DNA of 56,199 bases from an uncultured Lachnospiraceae bacterium (GCA_910587085.1 CAJUMC010000018.1:1-56199), one strand, 5' to 3'. Counted from the first letter of the stretch, positions 16,590 through 25,588 are shown. Numbers and translations are program-made. Notes: generated from the sequence alone by a model not told the origin.

Positions 16590-17891
16590 TTAAGCGATTT
16601 CATCTTCATTCCTGTGCACGGCCTTTTTCGCGGCGGCCTTTTTCACCTGTCCGCCCTCCGCCCGGATCATCTGCGGCTGTGCAGTTCCCTCCGCCGCCTC
16701 TTTCGTGACAATGCACTTCACCACATCCGTGTCGGTAGGCACCGTAAACATGGAATCCATCATTACCGCCTCGATAATGGCCCGCAGACCTCTCGCTCCG
16801 GTTTTGCGCTCAAAGGAGCGCTTCGCGATAACCTCCAGCGCCTCCTGCGTAAACTCAAGCTCCACACCGTCCAGCTCGAACAGCTTGCGGTACTGCTTTG
16901 CCAGCGCATTTTTCGGCTCCGAGAGAATGCGCACAAGCGATTTCTCGTCGAGCAGATCCATCGCGGTAACAACCGGGACGCGGCCGACAAACTCCGGTAT
17001 CATCCCGAATTTAATGAGATCCTGCGGCATCACCTGGCGCAGAAGCTCCCCGATATCCTTTTTCTGGCCGACGGAAATATCCGCGTTGAAGCCGATCGTC
17101 TTTTTGCCGATGCGCGAATCAATAATTTTCTCCAGCCCGTCAAATGCACCGCCGCAGATAAACAGAATATTCGTCGTGTCGATCTGGATAAACTCCTGAT
17201 GCGGGTGCTTCCGCCCTCCCTGCGGCGGCACGGAAGCCACGGTTCCCTCGAGAATTTTCAGCAGCGCCTGCTGAACGCCCTCGCCGGATACATCCCTTGT
17301 AATCGAGGTATTTTCCGATTTTCTCGTAATCTTGTCGATCTCGTCAATATAGATAATGCCGTACTGCGCGCGCTCAATATCGTAATCGGCGGCCTGGATA
17401 ATCTTGAGCAGAATATTTTCCACGTCTTCACCGACATATCCAGCCTCCGTCAGCGCCGTCGCATCCGCAATTGCGAACGGCACGTTCAGAATTTTCGCCA
17501 GCGTCTGGGCGAGATAGGTTTTTCCCGAGCCGGTCGGCCCGATCATGAGAATATTGCTTTTCTGCAGCTCCACATCCAGGTCGCGCTCCGACAGAACCCT
17601 TTTATAATGATTGTACACCGAGACGGCAAGCACCCGTTTGGCGTCGTCCTGCCCGATCACATACTGGTCAAGATATTCCTTGATCTCTCTCGGCTTGAGC
17701 AGATTGATCTCTTCCTCGCCCGAAAGATTTCCCGCCTCCTCGGCCTCCTCCTCAATAATCTCGGCGCAGACGCCGATGCACTCGTCGCAGATAAAGACAT
17801 CCTTCGGCCCGACGATCAGCCGCTTTACCTGCTCCTGGTTCTTGCCGCAAAACGAACAGCGAAGTGTCCTGTCATCATTCTTTCCCGCCAA
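16590..17891 (-). CDS. clpX: ATP-dependent Clp protease ATP-binding subunit ClpX
   Basis: A 433-residue AAA+ unfoldase that feeds substrates to ClpP. The N-terminal zinc-binding domain has C12, C15, C35 and C38. Walker A is GPTGSGKT (118-125), followed by Walker B IIYIDEIDK. The ClpP-contact loop is IGF (in GKKTIGFNADIS). The first codon appears to be TTG (17891), about nine bases after GAGGTGAAGG; no in-frame ATG lies close by. The C-terminal 25 residues are Ala/Lys-rich and not conserved. It is 40 bp after clpP and likely co-transcribed. Confidence 0.96.
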   Translation of the reverse strand: MAGKNDDRTLRCSFCGKNQEQVKRLIVGPKDVFICDECIGVCAEIIEEEAEEAGNLSGEEEINLLKPREIKEYLDQYVIGQDDAKRVLAVSVYNHYKRVLSERDLDVELQKSNILMIGPTGSGKTYLAQTLAKILNVPFAIADATALTEAGYVGEDVENILLKIIQAADYDIERAQYGIIYIDEIDKITRKSENTSITRDVSGEGVQQALLKILEGTVASVPPQGGRKHPHQEFIQIDTTNILFICGGAFDGLEKIIDSRIGKKTIGFNADISVGQKKDIGELLRQVMPQDLIKFGMIPEFVGRVPVVTAMDLLDEKSLVRILSEPKNALAKQYRKLFELDGVELEFTQEALEVIAKRSFERKTGARGLRAIIEAVMMDSMFTVPTDTDVVKCIVTKEAAEGTAQPQMIRAEGGQVKKAAAKKAVHRNEDEIA

Positions 17892-17931
17892 ATTCCTTCA
17901 CCTCTTTCTCCCTTCCTTATTCAGGCAGGGC

Positions 17932-18516
17932 TTACGCTCTCTTCGTCACAATGCTGTCGATAATCCCGTACTCCAGAGCCTCCTGCGCATCCATAAAATG
18001 ATCGCGCTCGGTATCGGCGGCAACCACATCCACCGGCTTTCCGGTATTTGCGGCCAGAATCTCGTTCAGCTTTTTCTTCGTCTTTAAAATATTTTCCGCG
18101 ACAATCTGGATCTCGGTCGCCTGTCCTCTCGCGCCGCCGGACGGCTGGTGAATCATGATTTCCGAATTCGGGAGCGCCATGCGCTTGCCCTTCGCCCCGC
18201 CGGCCAGCAGGAACGCGCCCATGCTCGCCGCCATGCCGATGCAGATCGTGGAGACGTCGCTCTTGATAAAATTCATGGTGTCGTAAATTGCCATGCCCGC
18301 CGTAACCGAGCCGCCCGGGCTGTTGATATACAGGCTGATATCCTTTCCCGGATCTTCCGCCTCAAGGAACAGCAGCTGCGCCACAACAACGCTGGCGCTC
18401 ATGTCCGTAACCTCCTCGCCGAGAAAAATAATTCTGTCTTTGAGAAGCCTCGAATAAATATCGTAGGAACGCTCCCCTCTGCTGGTCTGTTCAATAACGT
18501 AAGGCACTAAACTCAT
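17932..18516 (-). CDS. clpP: ATP-dependent Clp protease proteolytic subunit ClpP
   Basis: A 194-residue serine peptidase that forms the tetradecameric core used by ClpX and ClpC, both encoded in this window. The triad is Ser98 (GMAASMG), His123 (EIMIHQP) and Asp172 (TERDHFM), which are the positions seen in E. coli numbering after propeptide allowance. The handle and the N-terminal loop (VIEQTSRGERSYDIYSRLL) are intact. A single clpP is seen. It follows tig after 259 bp containing a hairpin, and precedes clpX by 40 bp. Confidence 0.97.
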   Translation of the reverse strand: MSLVPYVIEQTSRGERSYDIYSRLLKDRIIFLGEEVTDMSASVVVAQLLFLEAEDPGKDISLYINSPGGSVTAGMAIYDTMNFIKSDVSTICIGMAASMGAFLLAGGAKGKRMALPNSEIMIHQPSGGARGQATEIQIVAENILKTKKKLNEILAANTGKPVDVVAADTERDHFMDAQEALEYGIIDSIVTKRA

Positions 18517-18682
18517 TCTGATACTCCTTTCCTGCTCCTGCGAAGGCAGTTTCTGCCGGTTTCCGCATTCCGCTGTTCCCTCTTCTGCCGCGCTCGGGCA
18601 ATCCCGGTGTCTTCCGGTTTTCTGTCAACTCCATTGCAGCTTCGTGCTTCTGCACCGGGAACATCACTTTGTATATGGCAAA

Positions 18683-18718
18683 ATGCGGGAATGATTTTCG
18701 GAAAAATCGTTCCCGCAT
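18683..18718 (-). terminator. Hairpin terminator or attenuator between tig and clpP
   Basis: On the minus strand arms ATGCGGGAA and TTCCCGCAT (18683-18718) with an inner GATTTT/AAAATC stem, followed by TTTTGCC. The T-tract is short, so partial read-through from tig into clpP is likely. In the remaining 140 bp before clpP a TTGACA is present at 18625-18630 on the minus strand, but I see no convincing -10. Confidence 0.6.
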
Positions 18719-18775
18719 CCTCTCTCCGCCCCTCCCCGCCAATGCCGGGAAGGAGGGCCGGATATCCTGTAGCTC

Positions 18776-20062
18776 TTATTTTTCCACCGCCTGCTCCGCG
18801 GCAAAATCAACCGCCTTCTGCACGGCAAGATCAAGTGAAAGCTGACGTCTCTCCTCCTCGCCGAGAAGCTCCTTCACCTTATCCAGCTCCATGCGGTAAG
18901 CCTCGGCCATTTTCTTCATCTCCGCCTCGAGCTCCTCGTCGGAAACGGTGATATTTTCAGCCTTTACGATCGCCTCAAGCACCAGCCTGCTCTGGATTCT
19001 CTTCAGCGCCTGCGGCTCCAGCGTCTCCATAAACTTGTTCGGGTTCATGCCGGTAAACTGGAAATACTGCTCCAGCTGAAGCCCCTGCGCCCGAAGCCTC
19101 TGTGCGAACTCCTCCGCCATCTGTCTCTTCTGCGTCTCAAGCATCAGCTGCGGGATATCCATCTCTGCGTTCTCGATAATTTTCTCGACAACCGCATCCT
19201 CCTTCGCCGATTTTGCTTCCTTCTCCTTGCGCTCCTCGATGCCCCTTCTCACGCTGGCCTTGTACTCCTCCAGCGTCTCGAACTCGGAAACATCCTTTGC
19301 GAAATCGTCATCAAGCTCCGGAAGCTCCTTTTTGCGGATGCTCTTCACCGTAACCTTGAACATGGCAGGCTTGCCGGCAAGATCCGGTGCATGGTACTCC
19401 TCCGGGAATGTTACATTGACCTCGCACTCCTCGCCGGCCGTCTTGCCGATCAGCTGCTCCTCAAACGTGTCGATGAACGAGTGGGAGCCGATCGTCAGCT
19501 CATGATCCGTGCCTTTGCCGCCCTCGAACGCCTGTCCGTCCATAAAGCCCTCAAAGTCAATCGTCGTTATATCGCCGTCCTCAACTGCGCGATCCGTAAC
19601 CTCAACGGTTCTGGCATTCCGGTCTCTCTCTTTGTCAATCTCTGCGTTCAGCTCCTCATCGGTCGCGCTGGTATCCGTCTTCTCCACCTCGATGCCCTTG
19701 TACTGTCCGAGCTTTACCTCCGGCTTTACGGCAACCTCGGCCGTAAAAATAAACGGCTTGCCCTTCTCCGCCTGGGTCACATCAACCTCCGGACGGGATA
19801 CGATATCGAGGCCGCTCTCCTTCGCCGCCTGCTCATAAGCGTTCGGGATAATCTCGTTTGCCGCATCCTCGTAGAAGATGCCTGCGCCGTACATCTTCTC
19901 AATCACGGCGCGCGGCGCCTTCCCCTTGCGGAAGCCCTGCACGCTGATTTTATTTCTGTTTTTCCGGTAAGCCTTCTCCAGCGCACTCTCAAACTCCACG
20001 GCGGTTGCCTCTATTGTCAGCTTTACCATATTCTTTCCTAAATCTTCGACCTGAAAACTCAT
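18776..20062 (-). CDS. tig: Trigger factor, ribosome-associated chaperone and prolyl isomerase
   Basis: A 428-residue protein with the three trigger factor regions: ribosome-binding domain (1-145) with the signature GFRKGKAPR at the ribosomal contact loop, an FKBP-type PPIase domain (about 155-245, DGDITTIDFEGFMDG), and the helical C-terminal arms (about 250-428). It shields nascent chains at the exit tunnel. Start set at 20062 (MSFQVEDLG) behind AAGGAGGAAG. First gene of the tig-clpP-clpX-lon-engB group, a conserved order in Firmicutes. Confidence 0.96.
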   Translation of the reverse strand: MSFQVEDLGKNMVKLTIEATAVEFESALEKAYRKNRNKISVQGFRKGKAPRAVIEKMYGAGIFYEDAANEIIPNAYEQAAKESGLDIVSRPEVDVTQAEKGKPFIFTAEVAVKPEVKLGQYKGIEVEKTDTSATDEELNAEIDKERDRNARTVEVTDRAVEDGDITTIDFEGFMDGQAFEGGKGTDHELTIGSHSFIDTFEEQLIGKTAGEECEVNVTFPEEYHAPDLAGKPAMFKVTVKSIRKKELPELDDDFAKDVSEFETLEEYKASVRRGIEERKEKEAKSAKEDAVVEKIIENAEMDIPQLMLETQKRQMAEEFAQRLRAQGLQLEQYFQFTGMNPNKFMETLEPQALKRIQSRLVLEAIVKAENITVSDEELEAEMKKMAEAYRMELDKVKELLGEEERRQLSLDLAVQKAVDFAAEQAVEK

Positions 20063-20119
20063 TCGTTCTTCCTCCTTCAAGATATCCGATGGCACAGGAG
20101 CTCATCATAACATCGTCCC

Positions 20120-20125
20120 ATTATA
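20120..20125 (-). promoter_or_regulatory. Extended -10 promoter of tig
   Basis: TGGTATAAT on the minus strand, an extended -10 about 58 bp before the tig start; no good -35 is present. It sits in the 124-bp gap after glmM. Confidence 0.6.
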
Positions 20126-20186
20126 CCATGTTTTTTCCAGAAAAGCTATCATTTTTTTGTAAAAACGAAATTTCCCTTTTCCCTTT

Positions 20187-21533
20187 TTATTGCTCTGTCA
20201 GCCCACGCTCCTTAAGCACCCGCACGATCCGGCCGACCTTCTCCTCGCAGAGCTCATCCGTCGCAGCCTCCGCCATAACGCGGACCAGCGGCTCCGTACC
20301 GCTCTCCCGCACAAGCAGTCTTCCGTCCGCCCCGAGTTCCGCCGATACGGCCTCAACCTCCGCCAGAACCGCTTCGTCCTTCATCGCGGCTTCTTTATCC
20401 TTCACGCGGACGTTTTTCAGCAGCTGCGGATAAATCACGAGCTCCTTGACCAGCTCGGAAAGCTTCGTCTTTTTCTCCAGCATGACCTCCATGATTTTCA
20501 GCGAGGTGAGAATGCCGTCGCCCGTCACGGCGTGCTTGCTGAAAATAATATGCCCGGAATCCTCCCCGCCGAGGCAGTGCCCGTTGCTGAGCATATTTTC
20601 ATACACATACTTATCCCCAACCGCAGTTTTCTCGTAGCGGATTCCCTTAGCATCAAGCGCCTTGTAAAGCCCGAGATTCGACATGACCGTCGTCACGATC
20701 GTGTCGTTGTTCAGCTCGCCGTGCTCCTTCATGTAGCAGCCGCACAGATACAGGATCGCATCCCCGCTAAGCACCCTGCCGTTCTCGTCCACGCAGAGGC
20801 AGCGATCCGCGTCGCCGTCGTAGGCAAAGCCTGCATCCAGACCGTTTTCCACGACAAACTGCTGAAGCCTCTCAATATGCGTCGAGCCGCAGTCCTCGTT
20901 GATATTCAGGCCGTTCGGCTCGCTGCTCATCACAAAAGTCTTCGCCCCGAGCGTATCGAACACTCCCTTGGCAACCGTGGTGGCGGAGCCGTTTGCCAGA
21001 TCCAGCCCGATCCTCTTGTTGGAGAAGGAGCGCGTCGCGAGGGAGATCAGATATCCGATATAGCGGTGCCGCCCCATCGCGTAGTCCACCGTCCGCCCGA
21101 TATTCTCGCGTCTTGCGGTCGGCAGCTCCCCGAGCTCCCCGTCCAGATACGCCTCGATCTTGTTTTCCACTTCGGCCTCCAGCTTGTAGCCGTTGCCGTT
21201 GATGACCTTGATCCCGTTGTCGTAGAACGGGTTATGACTCGCGGATATCATAATGCCGCAGTCGAAATTTTCGCTCCGCACCACATAGGATACGCTCGGC
21301 GTCGGCGTGACATGGAGAAGATAAACATCCGCGCCGCCCGCGGTAAGCCCCGCCGAGAGCGCATCCTCCAGCATGTAGCTTGAACGCCTTGTATCCTTTC
21401 CGATCACGACATTGGCCTTGTGCGCCCTGCCGTAATACCAGCCGAGAAACCGCCCCACGCGGTATGCCTGCTCCGCTGTCAGTGTAACATTTGCTTCCCC
21501 GCGGAAGCCGTCCGTTCCAAAATATTTGCCCAT
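20187..21533 (-). CDS. glmM: Phosphoglucosamine mutase
   Basis: A 448-residue enzyme that converts glucosamine-6-phosphate to glucosamine-1-phosphate, feeding UDP-GlcNAc for peptidoglycan. Phosphoserine Ser99 lies in ISASHNPF, the Mg2+ loop is DGDADR (about 240), the sugar-specificity loop is GGEDSGH and the phosphate-binding loop is RESGTEPLVRV near the C-terminus. Start placed at 21533 (MGKYFGTDGFRG), which matches the family N-terminus; a long upstream extension in the same frame has no homology. The ribosome site is weak (GGACGG). A 210-nt leader from the promoter at 21752-21780 precedes it. Confidence 0.95.
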   Translation of the reverse strand: MGKYFGTDGFRGEANVTLTAEQAYRVGRFLGWYYGRAHKANVVIGKDTRRSSYMLEDALSAGLTAGGADVYLLHVTPTPSVSYVVRSENFDCGIMISASHNPFYDNGIKVINGNGYKLEAEVENKIEAYLDGELGELPTARRENIGRTVDYAMGRHRYIGYLISLATRSFSNKRIGLDLANGSATTVAKGVFDTLGAKTFVMSSEPNGLNINEDCGSTHIERLQQFVVENGLDAGFAYDGDADRCLCVDENGRVLSGDAILYLCGCYMKEHGELNNDTIVTTVMSNLGLYKALDAKGIRYEKTAVGDKYVYENMLSNGHCLGGEDSGHIIFSKHAVTGDGILTSLKIMEVMLEKKTKLSELVKELVIYPQLLKNVRVKDKEAAMKDEAVLAEVEAVSAELGADGRLLVRESGTEPLVRVMAEAATDELCEEKVGRIVRVLKERGLTEQ

Positions 21534-21751
21534 ATCAAAAAGCGCCGTCCGGCGCGCTCCTTTCTCCGCTTTCTTCTTCGTCCGTTTCCCGCCGGGATGC
21601 TGCAAAAACAGCGCATCCGGCTCCCTAAAATGTGCAGCCGTACAGCTGCAAGGCATCCCGTTTTCCTGCCGGCTCCGATTCTTCCATAAATATATGCGCT
21701 GCGCTGTTCAAACAGCACTGCCGCCCTCCGTCCCGGCACAAAACCGTAAAG

Positions 21752-21780
21752 ATTATACCGTAATTCCCGTTAAAATGCAA
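21752..21780 (-). promoter_or_regulatory. Promoter of glmM
   Basis: TTGCAT (21775-21780) and TATAAT (21752-21757) on the minus strand with a 17-bp spacer. The leader (21534-21745) is long and GC-rich. I could not identify a glmS-type ribozyme or other known riboswitch in it. Confidence 0.8.
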
Positions 21781-21800
21781 GAAATTTTCCTCGGTACGGG

Positions 21801-21830
21801 AAAAAGGGCGGAGTACAATGACTCCGCCCT
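21801..21830 (-). terminator. Terminator of the 6S RNA transcript
   Basis: Minus strand arms AGGGCGGAGT and ACTCCGCCCT (10 bp) with a 6-nt loop, followed by five T. It separates the small RNA from the glmM promoter. Confidence 0.88.
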
Positions 21831-21839
21831 GCTCTTTCG

Positions 21840-22042
21840 TTTCTTAAAGCATTTTTTCTTGTAAATACCCCGAAATGCCGGCTCCTGTATTTTGACTCCT
21901 AGCAAAGCTAGGTGGGTAACCGCAATTGAGCTTCTGCCTTCCACTGCAAACGGAGGCCTGACATCCACTCAACAATATAGGAATCCCGTTTAAAGTGATG
22001 TAGGTTCAAAATGACAGGAGTTATCGAACACCCCAGGAATAT
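21840..22042 (-). ncRNA. ssrS: Probable 6S RNA
   Basis: A non-coding transcription unit of about 200-240 nt between its own promoter and a strong terminator. The ends pair in a long closing stem: CTCCTGT-ATTTTGA (21882-21895) with TCAAAAT-ACAGGAG (22006-22020, one bulged base). Inside are a GC-flanked open region and a terminal hairpin with CCTAGC/GCTAGG arms around 21897-21912, next to GGTTACCCACC. A closed stem, a large central bubble and no coding potential fit 6S RNA, which binds sigma-A RNA polymerase by mimicking an open promoter. The interior resembles 6S RNAs I know from Lachnospiraceae, but this is from memory and not an alignment. Exact ends are estimated. Confidence 0.65.
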
Positions 22043-22048
22043 GATAAT

Positions 22049-22077
22049 AGTATACCCGGATTTCCGTAAAAAATCAA
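22049..22077 (-). promoter_or_regulatory. Promoter of the probable 6S RNA
   Basis: TTGATT (22072-22077) and TATACT (22049-22054) on the minus strand, 17-bp spacer. Transcription should start near 22042, 66 bp after the histidine kinase stop at 22143 and pointing the same way. Confidence 0.8.
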
Positions 22078-22142
22078 GCGTTTCTTATACTTTTTTGCAT
22101 TTTTACAGTAAATTTTTGGAAAACTCGTCCGTTTTTTCCGAA

Positions 22143-23633
22143 TTACTTCATCAATTCCTCCAGCTCCTCCTCCGGGATCAGGCGAAAGGTAAAGCGAAAC
22201 TCTGTGCCGACCCCCTGTTCGCTCTCCACCTCAATATCGCCCCCGTGCTTCAAGGCGATCTGCCGGGCAATCGCCAGTCCCAGTCCGGAGCCTTTTGCAT
22301 TCTGGCGCAGCTTGGACTTGTAAAACTTTTCAAAAATGCTCGGCAGCTCCTCTTTGGAAATGCCGATTCCCTCGTCGCGGATGGACACACGCACACGCTC
22401 CTCCCCGCTCTCCTCCAGCGTCACATACACTCTTCCGCCTTCCGGCGAAAATTTGACCGCATTGTCGAAAATCACAAGGAACATCTGGCGCAGCCGGTCA
22501 TAGTCTCCCTGAATCATATACAGATCCTTCCCGCGCTTCACCGAAATACGGATTTTCTTTTCTGCTCCGATCGCCCCTGCGCTTCGGATGATCTCATCAA
22601 AAATCTGTACCAGGTTGACCGGCTCCTTATCCACCTCAAAATCAGGATTCTGCATTTTCGACAGCAGCAGCAGATCGCCGACAAGCCGCTCCATGCTCTT
22701 GCACTCCGAGAGCATCCGGTCGTAGTACTGCCGCACCCGCTCCTCCTCCGTTACCACGCCGTCAACAAGCGTTTCGGTGTATGCACGGATCACCGTGATC
22801 GGGGTTCTGAGCTCATGGGAAACATTCGCAAAAAAGTCCATGCGCATCTGCTCGAGATTCCGGCGGATCTTTTCGTTCTCCGACAGCTTGTCGGCCAGAA
22901 AATCCATGGTGCGGGCCAGCTCGCCGATCTCGTCCTTCCGGCTGATCCCCGTCTTCTCCGCGTAATCCCCTTCCGCCAGCAGCAGCGCAGTATCCCGGAT
23001 TTCAAGAACCGGCCTGGAAAGCTGCCTGGCAAACAGGAACGCAATAAGGGAGGATACGGCCAGCGCCGCCAGGCTGCTGAACAATATCATATATTTGCTC
23101 TGCCGGATAACGAGATCCTGCGTTTCCATCGAGGAATTGATCAGCAGCGCCCCGCACACCGCGCCGCTCTTGTCCAGAATCGGCACGCCGGCCGACATCA
23201 TGGTGCAGCCGTGAATCTCGCTGTAGCTCGTCAGAAAGCGCTCCTTTCCAAGAAACGCAGAATAGAGCAGATTGGTATAATTTTTCTGTGTGACATCGGA
23301 AAACTCCATCGTTGTCATCGCACGGTTCATCGGCTTTTCGGAATATGGATTTGCCACGGACCAGATCTCGTAATCCCCGATCTCCAGAAGAATCTCCAGA
23401 TAGCTCAGGCAGCTGCCGTAATCCTCGTTCCGGATAAATTCCTCGAAGCGCGCTTTTACGTTGTCCGCCTGGTTGTCCAGCTTTTCCCGGTACTGCCTGC
23501 GCGTCGTGCTCTGGTAGACATTCAGGAAAATGCCGCCGATAATGGCCGCTACCAGAAGCACCATCACCGCAAAATACAGATATGTTCTTAAGAACAGCCG
23601 GTTTCTGTTCCTCCTCTGCCCGCCGTTTTCCAT
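22143..23633 (-). CDS. Sensor histidine kinase
   Basis: A 496-residue membrane kinase. Two membrane segments (about 14-36 and 172-194) flank an extracytoplasmic sensor of about 135 residues that ends in a cache/PAS-like fold (MMSAGVPILDKSGAVCGALLIN). A HAMP linker (about 195-250) leads to HisKA with the phospho-acceptor in SHELRTP and a HATPase_c domain with N box DNAVKF, G1 DEGIGI and G2 GSGLGLAIA. Start at 23633 follows GGAGGCGGTG. It is 83 bp after the response regulator gene, its obvious partner. The signal is not evident. Confidence 0.93.
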   Translation of the reverse strand: MENGGQRRNRNRLFLRTYLYFAVMVLLVAAIIGGIFLNVYQSTTRRQYREKLDNQADNVKARFEEFIRNEDYGSCLSYLEILLEIGDYEIWSVANPYSEKPMNRAMTTMEFSDVTQKNYTNLLYSAFLGKERFLTSYSEIHGCTMMSAGVPILDKSGAVCGALLINSSMETQDLVIRQSKYMILFSSLAALAVSSLIAFLFARQLSRPVLEIRDTALLLAEGDYAEKTGISRKDEIGELARTMDFLADKLSENEKIRRNLEQMRMDFFANVSHELRTPITVIRAYTETLVDGVVTEEERVRQYYDRMLSECKSMERLVGDLLLLSKMQNPDFEVDKEPVNLVQIFDEIIRSAGAIGAEKKIRISVKRGKDLYMIQGDYDRLRQMFLVIFDNAVKFSPEGGRVYVTLEESGEERVRVSIRDEGIGISKEELPSIFEKFYKSKLRQNAKGSGLGLAIARQIALKHGGDIEVESEQGVGTEFRFTFRLIPEEELEELMK

Positions 23634-23716
23634 TCACCGCCTCCGCCGCCGTGTTCCGGCTTTATGCACTGCCCGGACGCCTCTTTTCCTCCGGCAGGCC
23701 TGTCAAAATATACCGC

Positions 23717-24415
23717 TCAGCCCTCCGACTCGATTTCAAACTTGTAGCCCACGCCCCAGATTGTCTTGATGGACCACTGCGGATGCTCCACCGCATCCAG
23801 CTTCGCGCGCAGACGCTTGATGTGAGAATCCACCGTCCGGTTGTCCCCGTAATAATCAAAGCCCCAGAGGCTGTCCAGAAGGTTGTCCCTGGTAAAGACC
23901 TTGTTCGGGTTGCTTGCAAGCGTCCACATTGTCTCGATCTCTTTTTTTGTCATGGACATCTTCTGCCCGCTGATGGTCAGCGTGTACTCCTCGAGATTGA
24001 TCGTCAGATTCGACACGGCAAGGACATTTTTCGAAGCCTCCGTCTGAGGCTTTTTCGCCATTCGCCGGAGCACCGCGCGGACGCGCGCCATGACCTCGCT
24101 CGGACTGAACGGCTTGACAATGTAATCATCCGCACCGATATCAAGCCCCATAATTTTTTCAAAATCCTCGCCGCGCGCCGTGATCAGAATAACAGGCACA
24201 TCCGAGTCTTTTCTTATTTCTCTGCAGACGGCGTAGCCGTCCAGCTTCGGCATCATCACATCGAGCAGAACAACGCACGGAGCACACCTGCGGAACTGCT
24301 GAAGAGCCTCCTCGCCGTCGGCGGCAAGCACCGGCTCATAGCCCTCCTTCCGGGCGTAGGCCGAGAGCACGTCGGTAATATCCGGGTTGTCGTCCGCAAT
24401 TAACATATACTGCAT
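23717..24415 (-). CDS. OmpR/PhoB-family response regulator
   Basis: A 232-residue regulator. The receiver domain (1-120) has the acidic pocket DD (8-9), phospho-acceptor Asp52 in LLDVMMP, Thr80 and Lys101. The C-terminal winged helix (about 130-230) ends with the typical WGFDYYGDNRTVDSHIKRLRAKL recognition region. Start set at 24415 (MQYMLIADDN) behind GGAGGG. The divergent secreted Ig-like gene has tandem CTGACA repeats with an 11-bp period at its promoter, the spacing used by this family, so that gene may be a target. Confidence 0.94.
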   Translation of the reverse strand: MQYMLIADDNPDITDVLSAYARKEGYEPVLAADGEEALQQFRRCAPCVVLLDVMMPKLDGYAVCREIRKDSDVPVILITARGEDFEKIMGLDIGADDYIVKPFSPSEVMARVRAVLRRMAKKPQTEASKNVLAVSNLTINLEEYTLTISGQKMSMTKKEIETMWTLASNPNKVFTRDNLLDSLWGFDYYGDNRTVDSHIKRLRAKLDAVEHPQWSIKTIWGVGYKFEIESEG

Positions 24416-24549
24416 ATCAGCACCCTCCTGCCCGCTTGCGCGGGTATCCAGTTTCCTTCCGCCGCCCATGCGGCACTGCAAAATCCGGCAGACTTTTTTC
24501 TGCGGCCGGAAACGTTTCCCGCCGTGCCGCAGCCCGGATCGATGCTTTT

Positions 24550-24578
24550 ATTATATGCAATCGTTCCCGGAAAAACAA
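24550..24578 (-). promoter_or_regulatory. Promoter of the two-component operon
   Basis: TTGTTT (24573-24578) and TATAAT (24550-24555) on the minus strand, 17-bp spacer, with a leader of about 130 nt. A short hairpin-forming stretch GGAAACGTTTCC lies in the leader near 24508-24519. Confidence 0.7.
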
Positions 24579-24642
24579 GCCGTTTCATATTTTTTTCACA
24601 CTGGCAGTTTCTCCCGTCTGCTGCAGCCGTATTTCTTTCGTA

Positions 24643-24676
24643 CTGACACCGTTCTGACATATTCCGGTATTATAAT
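24643..24676 (+). promoter_or_regulatory. Promoter of the Ig-like protein gene with tandem CTGACA repeats
   Basis: A consensus -10 TATAAT is at 24671-24676, but the -35 position has no match. Instead CTGACA occurs twice, at 24643-24648 and 24654-24659, 11 bp apart. A weak -35 overlapped by direct repeats at one helical turn is typical of promoters activated by OmpR-family regulators. Confidence 0.55.
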
Positions 24677-24720
24677 ACAGGTGGATGTGACGCAAAGAAA
24701 CCAAATCAGGAGGCACTACA

Positions 24721-25473
24721 ATGAAGAAATTTTTATCGACGTGTATCGCAGTCCTTGGTTTTGTTTTTTTCTTTGCTTTGTTTTCGCCGGACGGCCGGTT
24801 CACCGCGTTTGCCAAGGAGCTTTCAGACGCGGAAACGGAGGCCCAGCCGACGGAGACGCAGGCTGAGATAAAGCTCAGAGTCAAAACAAAAGCACTTGTC
24901 AAGGATACGGAGTATACACTTAAGGTTTACAACCTTTCCGAAAACCAGAAGGCAGTATTTAAGTCAAGCGATCCGGAAACGGCGTCCGTGGACGAAAACG
25001 GCGTGATCCGCGGCATTGCAAACGGTACCGCCACCATCACTGTCACCGTGAAGGAGGGACCGAAAACCGCCGCAACGCTGACCTGCGAGGTTACCGTAGG
25101 GCCGCCCGCCATCAGCGTCAAATGGACCAAATCCGAAATCATCCTCGCAGAGGGAAGACGCACCACCGTAAAGACGCTTCTGCTCCCGTTCAATACCGTT
25201 GAGTCCGCGAAGTTTTATTCCGTCGACACGGAGGTCGCTACGGTCAGCAGCACCGGAAAGATTACGGCAAAAGCGCCGGGCATCACATACGTCTTTACGC
25301 TGATTGACAACGGCAAATACGACTGCTGCAAGGTCACCATAGTGGACGAAGATACATACCAGCAGCTGCTGGAGGACCCGGATTTCACACCGGAAATTCT
25401 GGATAATTCCTCCGAGCCGGAAAACGAAAGCGCAGAGTCCGCTGAAAATGTTCCGGAACCCGCAGCAATGTAA
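24721..25473 (+). CDS. Secreted protein with two bacterial Ig-like (Big_2) domains
   Basis: A 250-residue exported protein. A signal peptide (1-31, ending FTAFA) is followed by an acidic, Thr/Glu-rich segment. Two Ig-like domains follow (about 50-128 and 130-210), each with the family pattern of xSSDPETASVDENGVIRGIANGTATITV and xVDTEVATVSSTGKITAKAPG. The tail (about 220-250) is acidic, Ser/Glu-rich, without an LPXTG motif or membrane anchor, so the protein is released or held non-covalently. Start follows AGGAGGCAC. Likely a surface or matrix protein, perhaps controlled by the divergent two-component system. Confidence 0.85.
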   Translation: MKKFLSTCIAVLGFVFFFALFSPDGRFTAFAKELSDAETEAQPTETQAEIKLRVKTKALVKDTEYTLKVYNLSENQKAVFKSSDPETASVDENGVIRGIANGTATITVTVKEGPKTAATLTCEVTVGPPAISVKWTKSEIILAEGRRTTVKTLLLPFNTVESAKFYSVDTEVATVSSTGKITAKAPGITYVFTLIDNGKYDCCKVTIVDEDTYQQLLEDPDFTPEILDNSSEPENESAESAENVPEPAAM

Positions 25474-25496
25474 AACAGCAGGATATCTTAACGACA

Positions 25497-25546
25497 AGAA
25501 GCATGCCGATGGTCCGGAACGAACCGCGGCATGCTTCTCTTTTTTC
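25497..25546 (+). terminator. Terminator after the Ig-like protein gene
   Basis: A 12-bp perfect stem, AGAAGCATGCCG with its complement (25497-25508 and 25527-25538), followed by CTTTTTT. Confidence 0.9.
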
Positions 25547-25588
25547 CTTCTTGCTTTTCCCGGCTGGGTTTTTTGGGGTTTCCTCAGC

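Noticed and set aside
18517..18775. CtsR box before clpP
   Set aside because: No tandem GGTCAAA-type sites were seen; only a hairpin and a lone TTGACA are present.
22011..23591. A 526-codon open frame on the plus strand
   Set aside because: It is antisense to the histidine kinase, whose domains are all intact.
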